From Clarkia xantiana subsp. parviflora (lineage: Eukaryota > Streptophyta > Magnoliopsida > Myrtales > Onagraceae), in contig JAPTYO010000007.1 of the NCBI GenBank assembly GCA_036873135.1, positions 18,830,763 to 18,894,762 on the forward strand: 64,000 nt of DNA, in the 5' to 3' direction. The notes below the pieces were generated by a model, which saw nothing but the letters and a program-made list of their open reading frames with translations, was not told the DNA's origin and did no database searches. This document shows, one piece after another, positions 1-11,600 of the stretch; within the stretch, counting starts at the first letter, position 1; each line of letters starts with the position of its first letter. The position numbers were made by a program, and so were the translations under genes.

Positions 1-51
1 ATTTACAGCTTTTTACAGCCTTCTTATGTTCTTGTTTCTATATTTTTGCAG

Positions 52-506
52 GTCACAAATGTGTCTAAACTGATAAAGAGTCTGTCTGGAAAGTTTAAGT
101 TCGAGAGACCATATCTGGGTTATATAGAGTTGACATCATTATTTACTGATGATTTTATAAGTATGTCAATTTCAAATATTAGTTTTCTAATCCAGCCAGT
201 TTTGTATGAAAAAATGTGTGCATATGTTCCAAAGGTTGGAAAAACACTGGATATGAGTTGGGCTAATACATGTAGGTTAAGATATGTTAAATTGACTTCA
301 AGTGTTACTGTATATGTAATCTCTAAGAGACTTAGGATGTTCATATTTGAGTCCGTAAAATTTCTCACTTTCATGCATAAAAAGCATTACAAAATAAAGA
401 AGTTTGAGCTTAAGATTTTTGCAGTTTCATGATCAATGGCGTTTTCATTCGCAGTGACAATTGGAAATGTCCAGTAATTCATCAATTTTCTAAGAGGCTA
501 GAATAA
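52..506 (+). CDS. possible 3' end of an unrecognised gene (partial, doubtful)
   Basis: A pyrimidine-rich stretch ending in AG at 50-51 looks like an intron acceptor. It is followed by an open frame (VTNVSKLIKSLSGKFKFERP) up to a possible GT donor at 119. A second acceptor ends at 454 and is followed by a short open stretch (DNWKCPVIHQFSKRLE) that stops at 504-506. The two pieces do not join in the same frame with the donor I see, so either the splice site or the gene call is wrong. The upstream part lies outside the window. I do not recognise the family. The 121-codon open frame that starts at 507 may just be 3' UTR. Confidence 0.25.
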
Positions 507-1045
507 ATGTCAGATGATTTTACTGATTTGTATCTTGCTCTAAAGGATACTGCTGAATTTGCATCCTATATACATGGTATACATGTTTATTTTAGTGGGT
601 TGGGGCAACAAGGTGTAAGGACACAGCACAATGAAATGCTTTTCGACGCTTGGAAAGACATTGCACAAGAGCTGTATAAACTATTCAATGGAAGACTTTG
701 GACACAACGTTTACGATTAGAAAGTCCACTTGGCCGCCACCCTAGCTCTAACGTCGAAGTCGCCGGCAACGACCAGCAGAGATCTGAATCTTCAGTTTCC
801 TTCCTTCCTTCCATCCTTCTGTCGAAGTCGCCAGCAACGACAAGGCAGTTATTCAAATTGTCTCTAGTCTAGTCTTTCACGAGCGTACTAAATATATAGA
901 GTTGGATTTTCATTTCATTTGTGACTTTTTTGTGAAGGGCTTTTGTCAAGTTTAGGTACATTCTAATCGCTGAGTAGTTAGCAAATGATCAACGCTAGTT
1001 TCTTTGTCAGAAGACGGGGATGAAGAATTTCTTTCAGAGAGCTTG

Positions 1046-1260
1046 ATACATGCCCGGATATTACGAAAATTAAGAACGCGAGATTATATGAAAATATGAA
1101 AGCTTAGTTCCTAATCAACCATAATCTCTTTTAGAGATTATGATTAATTATTGGAAGCTTGATTAATTCATTAATACGATACCCTATATATTGAGATTAT
1201 AAGACTGCTATAGATATATTCTAAAAGATATAAAAATATATTAGTTAACCTAAATATAAT
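1046..1260. repeat. direct-repeat copy 1, LTR-like
   Basis: This AT-rich stretch recurs in diverged form at about 2132-2345. Shared segments include GGATATTACGAAAATTAAGA against GGATATTACAAAAACTAAGA, the following 'taatcaacc' and 'taattcattaata', and the late 'aaagatataaa'. Two direct copies about 1.1 kb apart suggest the LTRs of a decayed, internally deleted retroelement. On the minus strand between them, at about 1520-1560, is a 'gaggacaagctttta...gggagtaat' stretch that resembles the region before the 3' LTR of gypsy elements, which is weak support. Confidence 0.45.
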
Positions 1261-2131
1261 ATACTAGGCTGCTAGTGGGGCTACGTTGACGAGGTCAGTG
1301 CGTGCGATGGTTGCTCGCTAAGTCTGGTCAGGAAAAAAACCCAGACCGTGGGCAGAAGAGTTCGAACATTTCTTAGCGGGATGGACCTAGGGTCGTCACT
1401 AATAGCCCATTCCTTTTCTTTGGAAAAAAACTAAAGATAACATACCTAATATAAATTATTATTAAGACTAAATATAGGTAGATATTCTAGCCACTAATAT
1501 CGACCATAAAATTACTCCCATCCTCGACTAAAAGCTTGTCCTCAAGCTTTTATTCTGGATATGCCCCCGAAAAGCTTAGTTGCATCCAAACAGATCAATC
1601 CGTCTTTAACTTCTCTTGGATCCAAAACGTGATTCAAAACATATGATATCATTAGTGATATGCAATATATATTTTTTCCTAAGGTCCAAAATAAAATTGT
1701 TCGAACCGTCAAGGAAGTTGTAGAAGGCATTCATAAATCTTGTATAAGAATCAGTAGAACTATCATCGCTTGAAGTCTTCCATTCCCATGAGTTCATATT
1801 ATCATGTTCAACTCGATCCTATCTTACCCCACCAAATGCATGCTTACTCCTAGCTTCAGGACCTAATATTTGTTCACACGGAATACATCCACCGATATTG
1901 ATCAAATCTAACCAATGACGGAAGGAGTAGAGACCTCGACGACAGTCTCCCTGATAGCATCCACCCTCTTTGACCTTCTCGACCACCTCTTTGATCTTCT
2001 TGACCACCTCTTCGATCTCAACAATCTTAACTGTTTTCGGTGTCGGAGGTGGTGCTTCCTCCATCTTCTTTAGACGCTTCTTTAGAAGTGCCGTTAATTC
2101 ATTCAGTAACATTGAGGACACGTCACCAAGA
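1261..2131. other. internal region of a decayed LTR-like element
   Basis: The space between the two direct repeats holds no gene I can support. A minus-strand open frame of 100 codons (2121-1819) is rich in Glu, Lys and Val (EEVVKKIKEVVEKVKEG) with a PPPTPK stretch. A similar acidic, proline-containing frame lies on the minus strand at 3306-3106. Both may be fragments of one captured or decayed coding sequence. I cannot name it. Confidence 0.3.
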
Positions 2132-2345
2132 TAATACGTGCCAGGATATTACAAAAACTAAGAAAACAAGATTATATAGAAATAAGAAAGCTAACTTACT
2201 AATCAACCCTAATATCTTTTGGAGACTAATTGTTGAAAATTTAATTAATTCATTAATAATAATAATAACATATATATATATATATATAGAATTACAAGAA
2301 CCCTAAAGATAAATACTCTAAAGATATAAATTATATATATATAAT
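2132..2345. repeat. direct-repeat copy 2, LTR-like
   Basis: Diverged second copy of the repeat at 1046-1260, with an expanded (TA)n run near 2268-2288. See that entry for the shared segments. Confidence 0.45.
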
Positions 2346-2639
2346 AAGATAACTGTAGAAAAAAGGAATTGAGTTAGACAAAAAAAAAGAAGGAACTTGG
2401 AGAACACGAAAGGAAGGAACTTGGAGAAAACGAAGGAAAGAACTTATACAAATCTTTTTTGTCGATAACTTCAGACCGATAACTCGAATATTAGTTAATA
2501 CGTGATCGATATCGATCAATACATGGAGCTGTGGTTAAATTAGATACGGGGAGGCACTTGGTGTATTGGCTTCTCCTCCAATCTTGGGGTTCGCTCTAAT
2601 ATGTTTGCGGATGTTCAAAATGATGAATCAACATCGACT

Positions 2640-2692
2640 ATAACCCCTAGCCTTCCAAGCTAACGATGCGGGTTCGATTCCCGCTACCCGCT
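2640..2692 (+). pseudogene. trnG-UCC: plastid trnG-UCC 3' exon in nuclear DNA (NUPT)
   Basis: The segment ends in GATGCGGGTTCGATTCCCGC plus TACCCGCT. This is the T-arm and acceptor strand of plastid tRNA-Gly(UCC), preceded by an anticodon arm whose loop reads CTTCCAA (anticodon UCC). Only the 3' exon of the split gene is present; the matching 5' exon is not nearby, so no functional tRNA can be made. The 40 bases before it read like the end of the plastid intron. It is followed within 100 bases by a clpP fragment, which is not its neighbour in a normal plastome, so the insert is rearranged. Confidence 0.75.
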
Positions 2693-2782
2693 CTATATAT
2701 TCTAATTATATTCTAATTAATCATATTATATTATTTTCTTCGAATTCTATGAATAATTTGAATAATTAATATGATTAATATA

Positions 2783-2925
2783 GCATCCAATAGGCAATTC
2801 CTGCCAGCCCGCTGGGAGAGTTTATAAAGAAAAAAAGATCTTTATTCGCATCCTCTATGCTGAGAAATATCATCAACCCGGCAATGTGATTCCTGGTCTC
2901 GTAATCGACTTCGATTCTTGAATAA
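2783..2925 (-). pseudogene. clpP: decayed plastid clpP exon fragment in nuclear DNA
   Basis: Read on the minus strand, this stretch gives [20 protein letters not shown], then SPSGLAGIAYWM. That is a damaged copy of the plastid ClpP protease core, normally of the form GLMIYLSIED..KDLYLFINSPGG. The frame is open over about 32 codons. Upstream on the same strand the similarity fades into a stretch ([12 protein letters not shown]) that still resembles the preceding ClpP region. The GG of the SPGG motif has become SG, and the fragment has no start or stop of its own. It is a nuclear plastid insert, not a working gene. Confidence 0.7.
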
Positions 2926-3609
2926 TCCACATGACTTCGGCTTCTTTTGTAACAAAAGAATATCTCTACAATATATTTATATTGTACAAATTAATTGCTA
3001 TAAATTTTGATTTGTTCATACTTTGTCTCATCCCCTTCCAGAATATTATTATTTCAATTTCATACATATATTTAAAGGGTTCAATTAGTTGGTTGAAAGA
3101 CCCAATCAAAATCTGGTCAGAATTTTCTTTGCGATATTCAATGACCGCTGCAGGTGGAGGTGGTGGTGGTACCTCAGCCTCGGCGGTGGGGGCTGGGTTT
3201 CTTCCTTAACGGGTTTGGTTGGCTCCTCGAGTTCGGTGGAAGGAGCGGGGACCTCGACGATGGTCCACTCGATAGCCTCTATAGTCTTAGCGCCATCCTC
3301 GTCCACCTCGGCAGGGATGACAATTTATGACATGATACGACTACACGAGCTGTAACAGAGCTATTTTTCACATTTCTAACACGACACGACTCGTGTCTGA
3401 ACAACTCTCTGACACGAATATACATGACGTCTATAAGCATGTTCGTGTAGCTCAGAGCTTCATGTCAACGACTAATTTACAAATAAACATGGTTTCACAA
3501 CTAATCACGAATAGACACAATTATTTAAAATTTAATATTTACATATAGACCTCATATTTTCAATATTGCAACTAATCTCTTAAATTAATATATATTTTAA
3601 GAATAAATG
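2926..3609. other. intergenic, no gene supported
   Basis: The region holds AT-rich sequence and a GC-rich patch at about 3150-3310, whose minus strand gives a short proline- and glutamate-rich open frame with no recognisable domain. Nothing else can be supported. Confidence 0.4.
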
Positions 3610-4010
3610 GTCCGGACGGGTTCAAAACCGCACTATTTGGAACCGCTCCAGTTCAGACTAGTTCTAAACAGACCGGATTTTCAAGTGAAGAACCAGACCA
3701 AGAACCGTTAGTATACTTCTTTGAAACCAGTCCTGAATTGGACCAAACTAGTTTTAGACAGGACCAGAATGATTTGAACTGATTTTTTATTTTTATTTTT
3801 TTTTAGTGTAAATCAGTATATAAAGACGGGTCAAACCAGTTTCGGACCGAACCACTATTTTTGATAAAACAGTCCAGAACTAATTCAGAACCGGACCGGA
3901 AATTGACAAATTTTTTTTTTCTCACATATACATTAGCCAACTCAAATTTCGGGCCAGACTGGAACTATTTAAACCAGTTTCGATTCAGACCGATTCCATG
4001 TCCATCCTTA
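3610..4010. mobile_element. hAT-like non-autonomous element with degenerate 'accggt' motifs
   Basis: The stretch is built from many degenerate copies of aaccggttc-type motifs on both strands. Its ends (AATAAATGGTCCGGACGGG on the left, the reverse complement of GATTCCATGTCCATCCTTAA on the right) are roughly inverted. The same composition marks the hAT-like elements at 31548, 58254 and 61273. No clean target duplication is visible, so the limits are approximate. Confidence 0.4.
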
Positions 4011-5132
4011 ATGTATTTACATTATTATCCATATTCAGTGCACTACGGACCCGCAATAGTTATAATAACTAATTAAAAATAAAACAAAAAATGAATTTCT
4101 CTAAATTGAATTTATTAAATGGATGATTGTAATTTTGAATATTTTGTAATATTAGTAAAAAAAAAAGGTCAAATGTGTAATATTAGTATTATTGATTTTT
4201 CCGAGAAAACAATTATCATGTCATACGCATATCACACGAAAATGAAACAATAATTTGATAACACAGAAACTATACGATATGGAAATAGGGTGAACACGTA
4301 TTGACACGACACAAGTAGACACGTGTCACTAGTAACACGACACACGATTCGATTGACACCCCACACCTTGATTCACCTTCTCGACTTCTTCGGCCACCTT
4401 CTGGCTAGAATGTTATGGTCTATCCACTAATATATATATCGACCATAACATAGCTTCTAAACACGAGGATAATGAAGCAGCAAGTGAACGAGGATTTTCC
4501 AGCTTGAGGGGAGAGAGTTTAATTAATGTTGTTGAAGCCGGTGTTATTATTAGTTTGAGCTTTGCTATATTCATGCGAACATGGGACGACGAATGTCATG
4601 CGAAGCAATGCAAAACCACAGAAATTTGTTAATTTTTTTTTAATTAGATTTGTAATGCCGCAATTCTTTTCTTCATCTTTTACTCTTCTCCTTGTCCCTT
4701 TCTCTCCCTGATTCTTCCACTCTAGGTTTGTGCAATTCAAACTTCTATCAAAACTCAGTAAAAAATAAAAATCATGTCTTACTACTCGGACCCTATATCA
4801 CACTCTGTTTTTTAATGGTAGCTTCTAGATAGAAACCCCATACATATATCATATATGGTGTATGTATTCAATTAATAATAATATTCCATGCATAGATAGA
4901 TATATATCCTTCTGCCAAACAATAAAGCACATTTATTCATTGCTAATGATTCTAAATTAATCATTCTCTGCAATTCCATACAACATCATCACTTCCACTA
5001 CTACATACTTTCTTTCACCAACTCACTCTCTCTCATTCACTTATCTTGCAATCTAAGCTTGTTCTCCACTTATAATACCTTGATCCACACACACACACAG
5101 ACAAGCAAAAACCCTAGCTGAACACCGCAGAC
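4011..5132. other. intergenic, includes upstream region of the 5133 gene
   Basis: AT-rich sequence. Around 4400-4450 there is a short resemblance to the region at 1480-1510 (actaatat..cgaccata), probably shared retroelement debris. The last 200 bases carry CT-rich stretches and a run of CA dinucleotides close to the start codon, consistent with a plant 5' UTR. I cannot place a TATA box with confidence. Confidence 0.35.
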
Positions 5133-5585
5133 ATGACCTCCGTCTGCATATCAAGCTGCGTCAAAGACGCCCGACCCGAAACCCGCATCCCGGTCCGAGC
5201 CACCTACATCAACCTTTACAAGTGGCCGGAATCCGATGCCGAGTTCGTCCGTTCCGTCAGCTTCAGGGCCGCAAGCGGCGGTGGTGCGGCCACACACGGC
5301 CGCCAGCAACAGCCTCGGGTTGTGGACAGCATCTCATGCAGACAAATGTATCTACGGAGCTACCCCTTCTCTAAGGAAGAGGATCACGTGTCGGAGAAGA
5401 TCACGTGGTGTTTCGGGAAGAGACACATGGAGAGGAGCGGAGGAGAAGGGAGAAGGAAGAGGAGATGTATAAGTGAGTTAAAGAGGATGAAGGAGGTTTC
5501 TTTTGGTGCTTTGTTTAGGATCTTCCACAAGTTGCTATCTTGCTCTGCAAGTATTGAAGTTGCAGATCAGGACAAGACCTTTTGA
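5133..5585 (+). CDS. small basic plant protein with CRQMYLRSY motif
   Basis: A single intronless frame of 150 codons starts at the first ATG after a CT-rich leader and ends at TGA. Residues 25-40 (YINLYKWPESDAEFVR) and 67-80 (ISCRQMYLRSYPFS) match a plant-specific family of small proteins sometimes labelled Josephin-like or Avr9/Cf-9 rapidly elicited. Their biochemical role is not established. The protein has no signal peptide or membrane segment. It is basic, with an Arg/Lys/Gly cluster (residues ~100-118) that could be a nuclear or membrane contact patch, and ends in a hydrophobic segment (ALFRIFHKLLSC). GC content is well above the flanks, as expected for a real coding sequence. The family label is from memory of the motif; existence of the gene is more certain than the name. 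Confidence 0.8.
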   Translation: MTSVCISSCVKDARPETRIPVRATYINLYKWPESDAEFVRSVSFRAASGGGAATHGRQQQPRVVDSISCRQMYLRSYPFSKEEDHVSEKITWCFGKRHMERSGGEGRRKRRCISELKRMKEVSFGALFRIFHKLLSCSASIEVADQDKTF

Positions 5586-6757
5586 GTATAGTCTTTTTCT
5601 TTTTTCTTTTGTTGTTTATTTTCTATACTAAGTGATATAATATAAATATTATATATATATATATATATACTGTCATATTGGTGTGTGTTTATTTGTGTTT
5701 GATTTGATGTTTTAATAAAATAGGGAGATGGTTAATTATGCGGTAAAGTTAATATTGTTAGAGATATTATACATCTCGCATCTTGTAATTCTTTTAATTT
5801 TATATATATATTTCATTTATATCATGTTTGTTTTAAAAATTTAATGTAATAGGATATAATAATACAAGTAGTAGCTGTATTTGAATTGCATATTTATTTA
5901 TTGATATTAGTTAATATATATTTATTTTTGGCAAAAAAAGCTAATATATACGTAATAGTTAATACTCATTTATTAATTTAATCTCATCAAAATTATGATA
6001 TTATTTAATATAATAGTTGCTAATGATCAAAATATCATTACTAATAATTTTGGCGACTTCGGATCTGGCTTCAACGAACCAATGGGTTGAATTTTAATAA
6101 TAATAATAATTATTATTATTATTATTTTTTTTTCCCATAGTCAAAGTCGAGTATAATCCTCTATCGTACCGAGTGATGAGCACATAAGAGTTAAAGCACT
6201 GATCATGAATATTTTTTTATTTCAGAACTCGGGATTTAAACTCATACCTTATGATTAATTAATGAATGAATTATTTAACCACTACATCATATTATGTGGT
6301 TAATAATAATAATTTTAAAAAAAAATATATACTTATGACATTTATATATTTTAAATACTTATAAATATATATTAATGTATATTTCATATAAATAATATAT
6401 TATGATATCTTAATACAAGTTCCATTCAAATACAGGGTAATTACTAATTATTAATAAATATATATTAATTGGAAAAAGAAAAAACAAAATACGCTAATTG
6501 ATACTTGGCTAATACGTATACATGAAATGAGTATACCCTTAATAGTTGAATTATATTTTTTGGCTATATATTTTCTTCTTAATTATGCAGATTTTTTAGG
6601 AATAATAATAATAATTATTAATAACGTGGTCTAGCACAACGTAGAAGCACACACGTTTATACAAAAAAAAGAATCACACACAATATAATAGAATAAAATA
6701 ATATTCTAATTTTTTTTTCTTTAGTAAATATATGTCATGAATTATGGACAACCATAT
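5586..6757. other. AT-rich intergenic region
   Basis: This stretch has TA-rich simple repeats (about 5650-5670) and an inverted (TAA)n/(TTA)n run at about 6096-6125. I see no coding signal and no element with recognisable ends. Confidence 0.4.
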
Positions 6758-6955
6758 CTATTGGTTGATGGATGGTGTGGGATGAAGTTGTGAACGCAAA
6801 TGATGAGGCGGTGCTTGGTGAGTCGGTGATGGCTCTACCATCATCACGTGCGAACACAAGTTAGTTGTTGTTAAGTTGATAACTTCGCCGCCACGGATAA
6901 GAGAGATGACGAGGTCAGAGATAGAGGGTACTTTCGTCCTCTCACTTATTGCCAT
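6758..6955 (-). CDS. short unrecognised open frame, 65 aa
   Basis: The frame starts at the ATG at 6955 (MAISERTKVPSISDLVISL...) and ends at 6758. Its GC content is higher than the surrounding sequence. The first 30 residues look protein-like (mixed hydrophobic and charged), while the last 25 are rich in Pro, His and Ser. It may be a small gene, the first exon of a larger one or a gene remnant. I recognise no family and see no second exon. Confidence 0.25.
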   Translation of the reverse strand: MAISERTKVPSISDLVISLIRGGEVINLTTTNLCSHVMMVEPSPTHQAPPHHLRSQLHPTPSINQ

Positions 6956-7369
6956 TTATTCTCAACTACCTCCTAGTTTCTGTTTTTCCTTTATTGGTAA
7001 TAGATTTTTTATTATTATTTTATAATCCTTCTTTTCCATGGCCAAAAATAGAAAACCTCATATTGATGCCACTCTAATATCCAAATATGTATGAGGAGGA
7101 AAAGGATACAACTTAATAGATAACATGTAATGTTCAATTAGGTAACTTTTAAATTAGATTGTAGGAACATTAGTGAACACGGTACATGAGTAAATATAGT
7201 TTTTTTTTTTTACATGATTCCGAATTATTATATCCAAAAATATAAGTAATTTTTTAATTTATACCTATTACGCCCGAATGTATCACAAAAACATATATAT
7301 TTATAAAATAAATACTATGTTATTTTTTCTTTTACTATTATACAATTATTCCTTACATTATATATATAT

Positions 7370-7600
7370 ATATCAACATGACATGGTCATGCTCGAATAA
7401 AAATAATCATGTAATGTTATATTGTTATTAATTTCTCATAATAATATAGTCACATTACAATACAAATTACAACAAATATCAAACATTGTAATCTAACATT
7501 ACACTTTATAATACAACACAATCAAACACTACAGTCTAACGTTACATTACGTAGCTCACATTACTTATAATCTTATATTTTAAATAATCTCATATTATGC
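7370..7600. mobile_element. truncated 3' half of a Harbinger/Tourist-like MITE
   Basis: Segments such as 'cacattacaa', 'caaacattgtaatctaacattacactt' and 'ctaacgttacattacgtagctcacattactt' match the 3' half of the complete copy at 27975-28706. The 5' half and its terminal GTGGTGTTTGGATGG end are not seen here. Confidence 0.6.
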
Positions 7601-8131
7601 TATTAAAGCCGTCTTTGTCTCTTAGTCAAATATATTTATTTATATAATAATATTGGAATTAAACCACTTGCAAAATAGTGACCCAAAAAAACCCACTTGC
7701 AAACTGAATTACAGAAGTACCCTAACAACATTTTCCAAGTCCAATGGGGGTGTTTCTGTAATTAGTTACAAGAATAGGGTCATTTGATTCATGCAAGTTA
7801 CCCGCTTACCTATTTAGACGGAAGGTGCTTGCTTGACCCGTGGTGGGTTGTGTCCGAGTTTCGTTCTCTCTTCTCCGTAGTTACCCAAACAACGAGACCT
7901 CGGAGTCTCCGATCTCTTGAGGTAGTTCAAGCACCTCTTGAGACCACGCGCGACCCGAACTTCTCACCTAACATTGTAATAACTACATGATCAAACTCCA
8001 ACAGCAGAATCATCTCATTGTTCTTCAAATTGACTTATTTCGTTTAATTTACAGTTCAGCTCCTAGTTTGTCCCTTTGCGTGAGATGATCAAGCCAGTGT
8101 TCTTCTTGAATCCTTGAAATTTATTTCCCAG

Positions 8132-8459
8132 GTGAGTTGACCATCTTTGATTTGCTTTGTGCTGTTGTATCGGTGAAGGAAATAGTATCTTCTTGATTGT
8201 TTGCTGCGCGCCATTTGCTGATTCTAGGTTTCAAGTTTGATTGCGTGTTTCTATCCAAGTCCCTTAACTGTTCCATTTTGGTGCTATTGCTATAGAAGAT
8301 TTTCTCCATATTATCTGAATTGATGCACGTTCTTTGCTGTAATTGCGTTTTTACTAGTTTTAAGTTATTGGAAACTAATGGGTTTATGATATTCTTCATT
8401 ATCGAGACATTTCTTATTGAATAATTTGTGCTTATGCTGCTTTTACGGTTCGGATGCAG
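8132..8459 (+). other. 5' UTR intron of the PAH gene (predicted)
   Basis: A strong donor (CCCAG/GTGAGTTG) at 8132 and an acceptor (GGATGCAG) ending at 8459 lie upstream of the PAH start codon in T-rich sequence with no matching coding content. A leader intron is common in long plant housekeeping genes. The first leader exon probably starts somewhere between 7780 and 8000, where GC content rises. Confidence 0.5.
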
Positions 8460-8630
8460 GGTATAAGCAGTTTTCGCTGAAGATAACCAGTTAGTTTTTG
8501 AGGGAGTTCCGTCATTGTTCATCGAGGAAGTTAAATATATAAAGAATTGTTTTGATTATAACAGTGGGGGAGAGTATTGAATCAAACTGGGTTTATTAGT
8601 GTTTTATTATTGGGGCACCATTCTGATCAG

Positions 8631-11600
8631 ATGAATGTGGTGGGGAAGGTCGGGAGCCTTATTTCCCAAGGTGTATACTCTGTAGCCACCCCTTTTCATC
8701 CCTTTGGCGGTGCAGTTGATATCATTGTTGTGCAGCAGCAAGATGGCACCTTTAGAAGCACGCCTTGGTACGTCCGGTTTGGGAAATTCCAGGGTGTTCT
8801 CAAAGGGGCAGAGAAGATGGTCCGCATTAGTGTCAACGGCACAGAGGCGGATTTCCACATGTTTCTTGATAACTCGGGCGAGGCATATTTTGTAAGGGAG
8901 GCAGATTCAGGCAAAGAAGATAATGCTGTGGGGACTTACAGATTAGAGCATAGTGTGTCAGACACAGGGGTTAGACATTTGAAGGATGAACTTGAGTCAT
9001 CAGTTTCAAGCAAAATGGATAGATGTGAATCTGACTTAGATAGACGGTTTTATGATTTTCAAGATGATCAATCTCAGGACGGTTCTGTTGATTTATCTGA
9101 TTACGGGTCTAATAGATATGACGATTTGGACAATGAACAAATTTCTGAATCTGATACGAATTCTGAGGTGGTGTTGCTCAGTGTGGATGGTCACGTAATG
9201 ACAGCACCAATCTCGGCTGAGGAGCAGGACACCAGGGATGTTGAGCTAACCACACCACATTTGCATCTTGGCCCTGGTGAAGGGGCTGATTTCTGTGAAG
9301 GCAATGATGGATTTGATTCTGGTGATGGTTTTATTGATGAGTTGAGTTTATCGTTAGAGAATGTGCAAAAGATGAATGGTGCTGTGGAGACAGAATGGCA
9401 GAATCAAGAAACCATTACCCGTGGTGTAAGTATAACAGATAATGAGGGTGAAGTTTGCATTCAAAATGATTCAGAAGAAGCAGCTACAATGATAAAGAAA
9501 GAGGATGTTTTCCGAAGCTGTTTGGATATTCAAGAATTAGCAAGACAGGAGGAATCTGAAGTTTCTGATGGAGCTGATGCACCATTGTTGGCCAAAGTTG
9601 AAGTCAATGAGACATCTTCTGAGACTGATAATTCAGAACCAGTTCAAAAGGATACATCAGTTTGTGAAAATGTCGGGTCTCCCAGTATTTCTGAGAAGCA
9701 TCCTGAACAGACTGATGTTGAGGTGGAGGAGGGACTAGTGGGTGGTCCCGTTTTAGTTGAAACTGCTGATGAAGACCAAGAGGGAGGTAATTCTGTAGTT
9801 GAATGCAGTACTGGGGAAGTGATAGAAGCTGAGACACCAGAAGCTTCAAGTGAAGAGAGAACACCTCATTTGAGTTCAAGTAAGTCTATTAAACTGTGAC
9901 ATCTTTTTTAGGGACAGATATCTCCATGTTGTCCCTGTTATGACATGATTTGATTCTACTGTGACCATTGATATCGATGGCTAGTAGTTTTATATATTCA
10001 TGTAAAGTGTAGATTGATTATGAGATCTTGTCATCCAGAAAATAAAAAGAAATCACCTGTTCTAATTTAAGAGATCCCATTTATATGTAATACCTGAAGC
10101 TTTATTCGACTTAAAATCTATTTTTGACTTCGTAATTTATAGAATATTCATCTTCTTTTGCATGTTCCATATGCAGAAATTGAGATATCACTCTGTCGGA
10201 ATGAACTCCATCCTGGAATGGGCACTGCTGCTGCTTCCCTAGCTTTTGATGCACACCGTGTTTCTATGGAGGAGTTCAAGAATTCCATGGCATCCATTTT
10301 GAAGAATGAAAATCTAGTTATTAGGTATAGAGAAAAGTATCTGTCCTGGGAGAAGGCTGCACCTATTGTTCTTGGTCTCGTGGCATTTGATTTGGACTTG
10401 CCTGTTGATTTTCAAGACACAATCCTTGTGGAAGAAGAGGAGACAGCAAAACCCACTGTTGATGTTCCTCCTAATACGTCAGGACGCAGATGGAGACTGT
10501 GGCCTAGTGCTTTTAGAAAAGTTAAGAGTAAGACACTGGAACATCAGAGCAGTACCATGTCAAATGAAGATGTTTTTCTTGATTCACTATCGTTCTCCCC
10601 AAGTTTTCAATCAGAAGCAGGCACAGATCAGAGCCCTCGAACACCAGATCAAGGTGTCAGATCTCCTCACAAAAACCTTATCAGGACTAACGTTCCAACT
10701 AATGAGCAGGTTGCCTCTCTAAATCTAAAAGAAGGCCAAAATGTGATTACTTTCAGCTTCTCCACTAGGGTTCTAGGGAAGCAACAGGTATGTTTTTTAA
10801 ATACTTGTGAATCTTGGCAATGCGAATTGAGGCAGCTGTCCTTTCTTGAACTATCGAATTATAATTATCTTTAAATGCATTTAACAGGTTGATGCCCATA
10901 TTTACCTCTGGATGTGGAATGCCAGAATTGTAATCTCTGATGTAGATGGGACAATTACCAAGTATGTAATGTTTCCTCTTTCTGTTGATTGTTTTTAATC
11001 ATACTATTGACTTAAATATGATACTTCTTAAGCTGGTGTTTTTCAAGGAACAAAATGAAAATATATTTTTCTTGCATTTGGAGACATTCCAATTTGGAGA
11101 TGGAAATCCTTCATATCTGTCTGAAAGGGATTTTTCCTGATAATGTCTTTGACAGGAGCTGCTTCTAGATATCTCTGTATGCACAGCTGCAACTTTTAGC
11201 CTCATCTTTCAAAGTATAAATTTTTACCATTTGAGGTGGTTCTACTGCAGGTCTGATGTTCTTGGTCAATTCATGCCTCTAGTTGGGAAGGACTGGACAC
11301 AATCTGGAGTAGCCAGGCTTTTCTGCGCAATAAAGGCACGTCTTTTACTACTGAACTTCTTTGCTCTATTCCAGCTAAAAAAAAAGAAGAAGAAAACTTC
11401 TTTACTCAATTGCCAAGAATTACTCACTTGGCAGCCATCATAATTTTTCTCTTATTAGCAATTCCTCATCTTATTTCAGGAGAATGGGTATCAGCTACTC
11501 TTCTTGAGTGCTCGTGCTATAGTTCAAGCTTACTTGACAAGAAGCTTTCTGCTTAACCTTAAACAGGTGAGCAATCTACTGCCTTTTTGCTCCCGTATTA

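Noticed and set aside
507..872. 121-codon frame after the doubtful gene end
   Set aside because: No domain recognised and no support for a separate gene; it may be 3' UTR or repeat sequence.
4519..4740. 73-codon minus-strand frame upstream of the 5133 gene
   Set aside because: No domain, low-complexity Asn/Lys content and no splice or leader signals.
8121..8522. 133-codon minus-strand open frame
   Set aside because: It lies antisense over the predicted PAH leader intron, has low-complexity Ser/Asn/Thr content and no recognisable domain.
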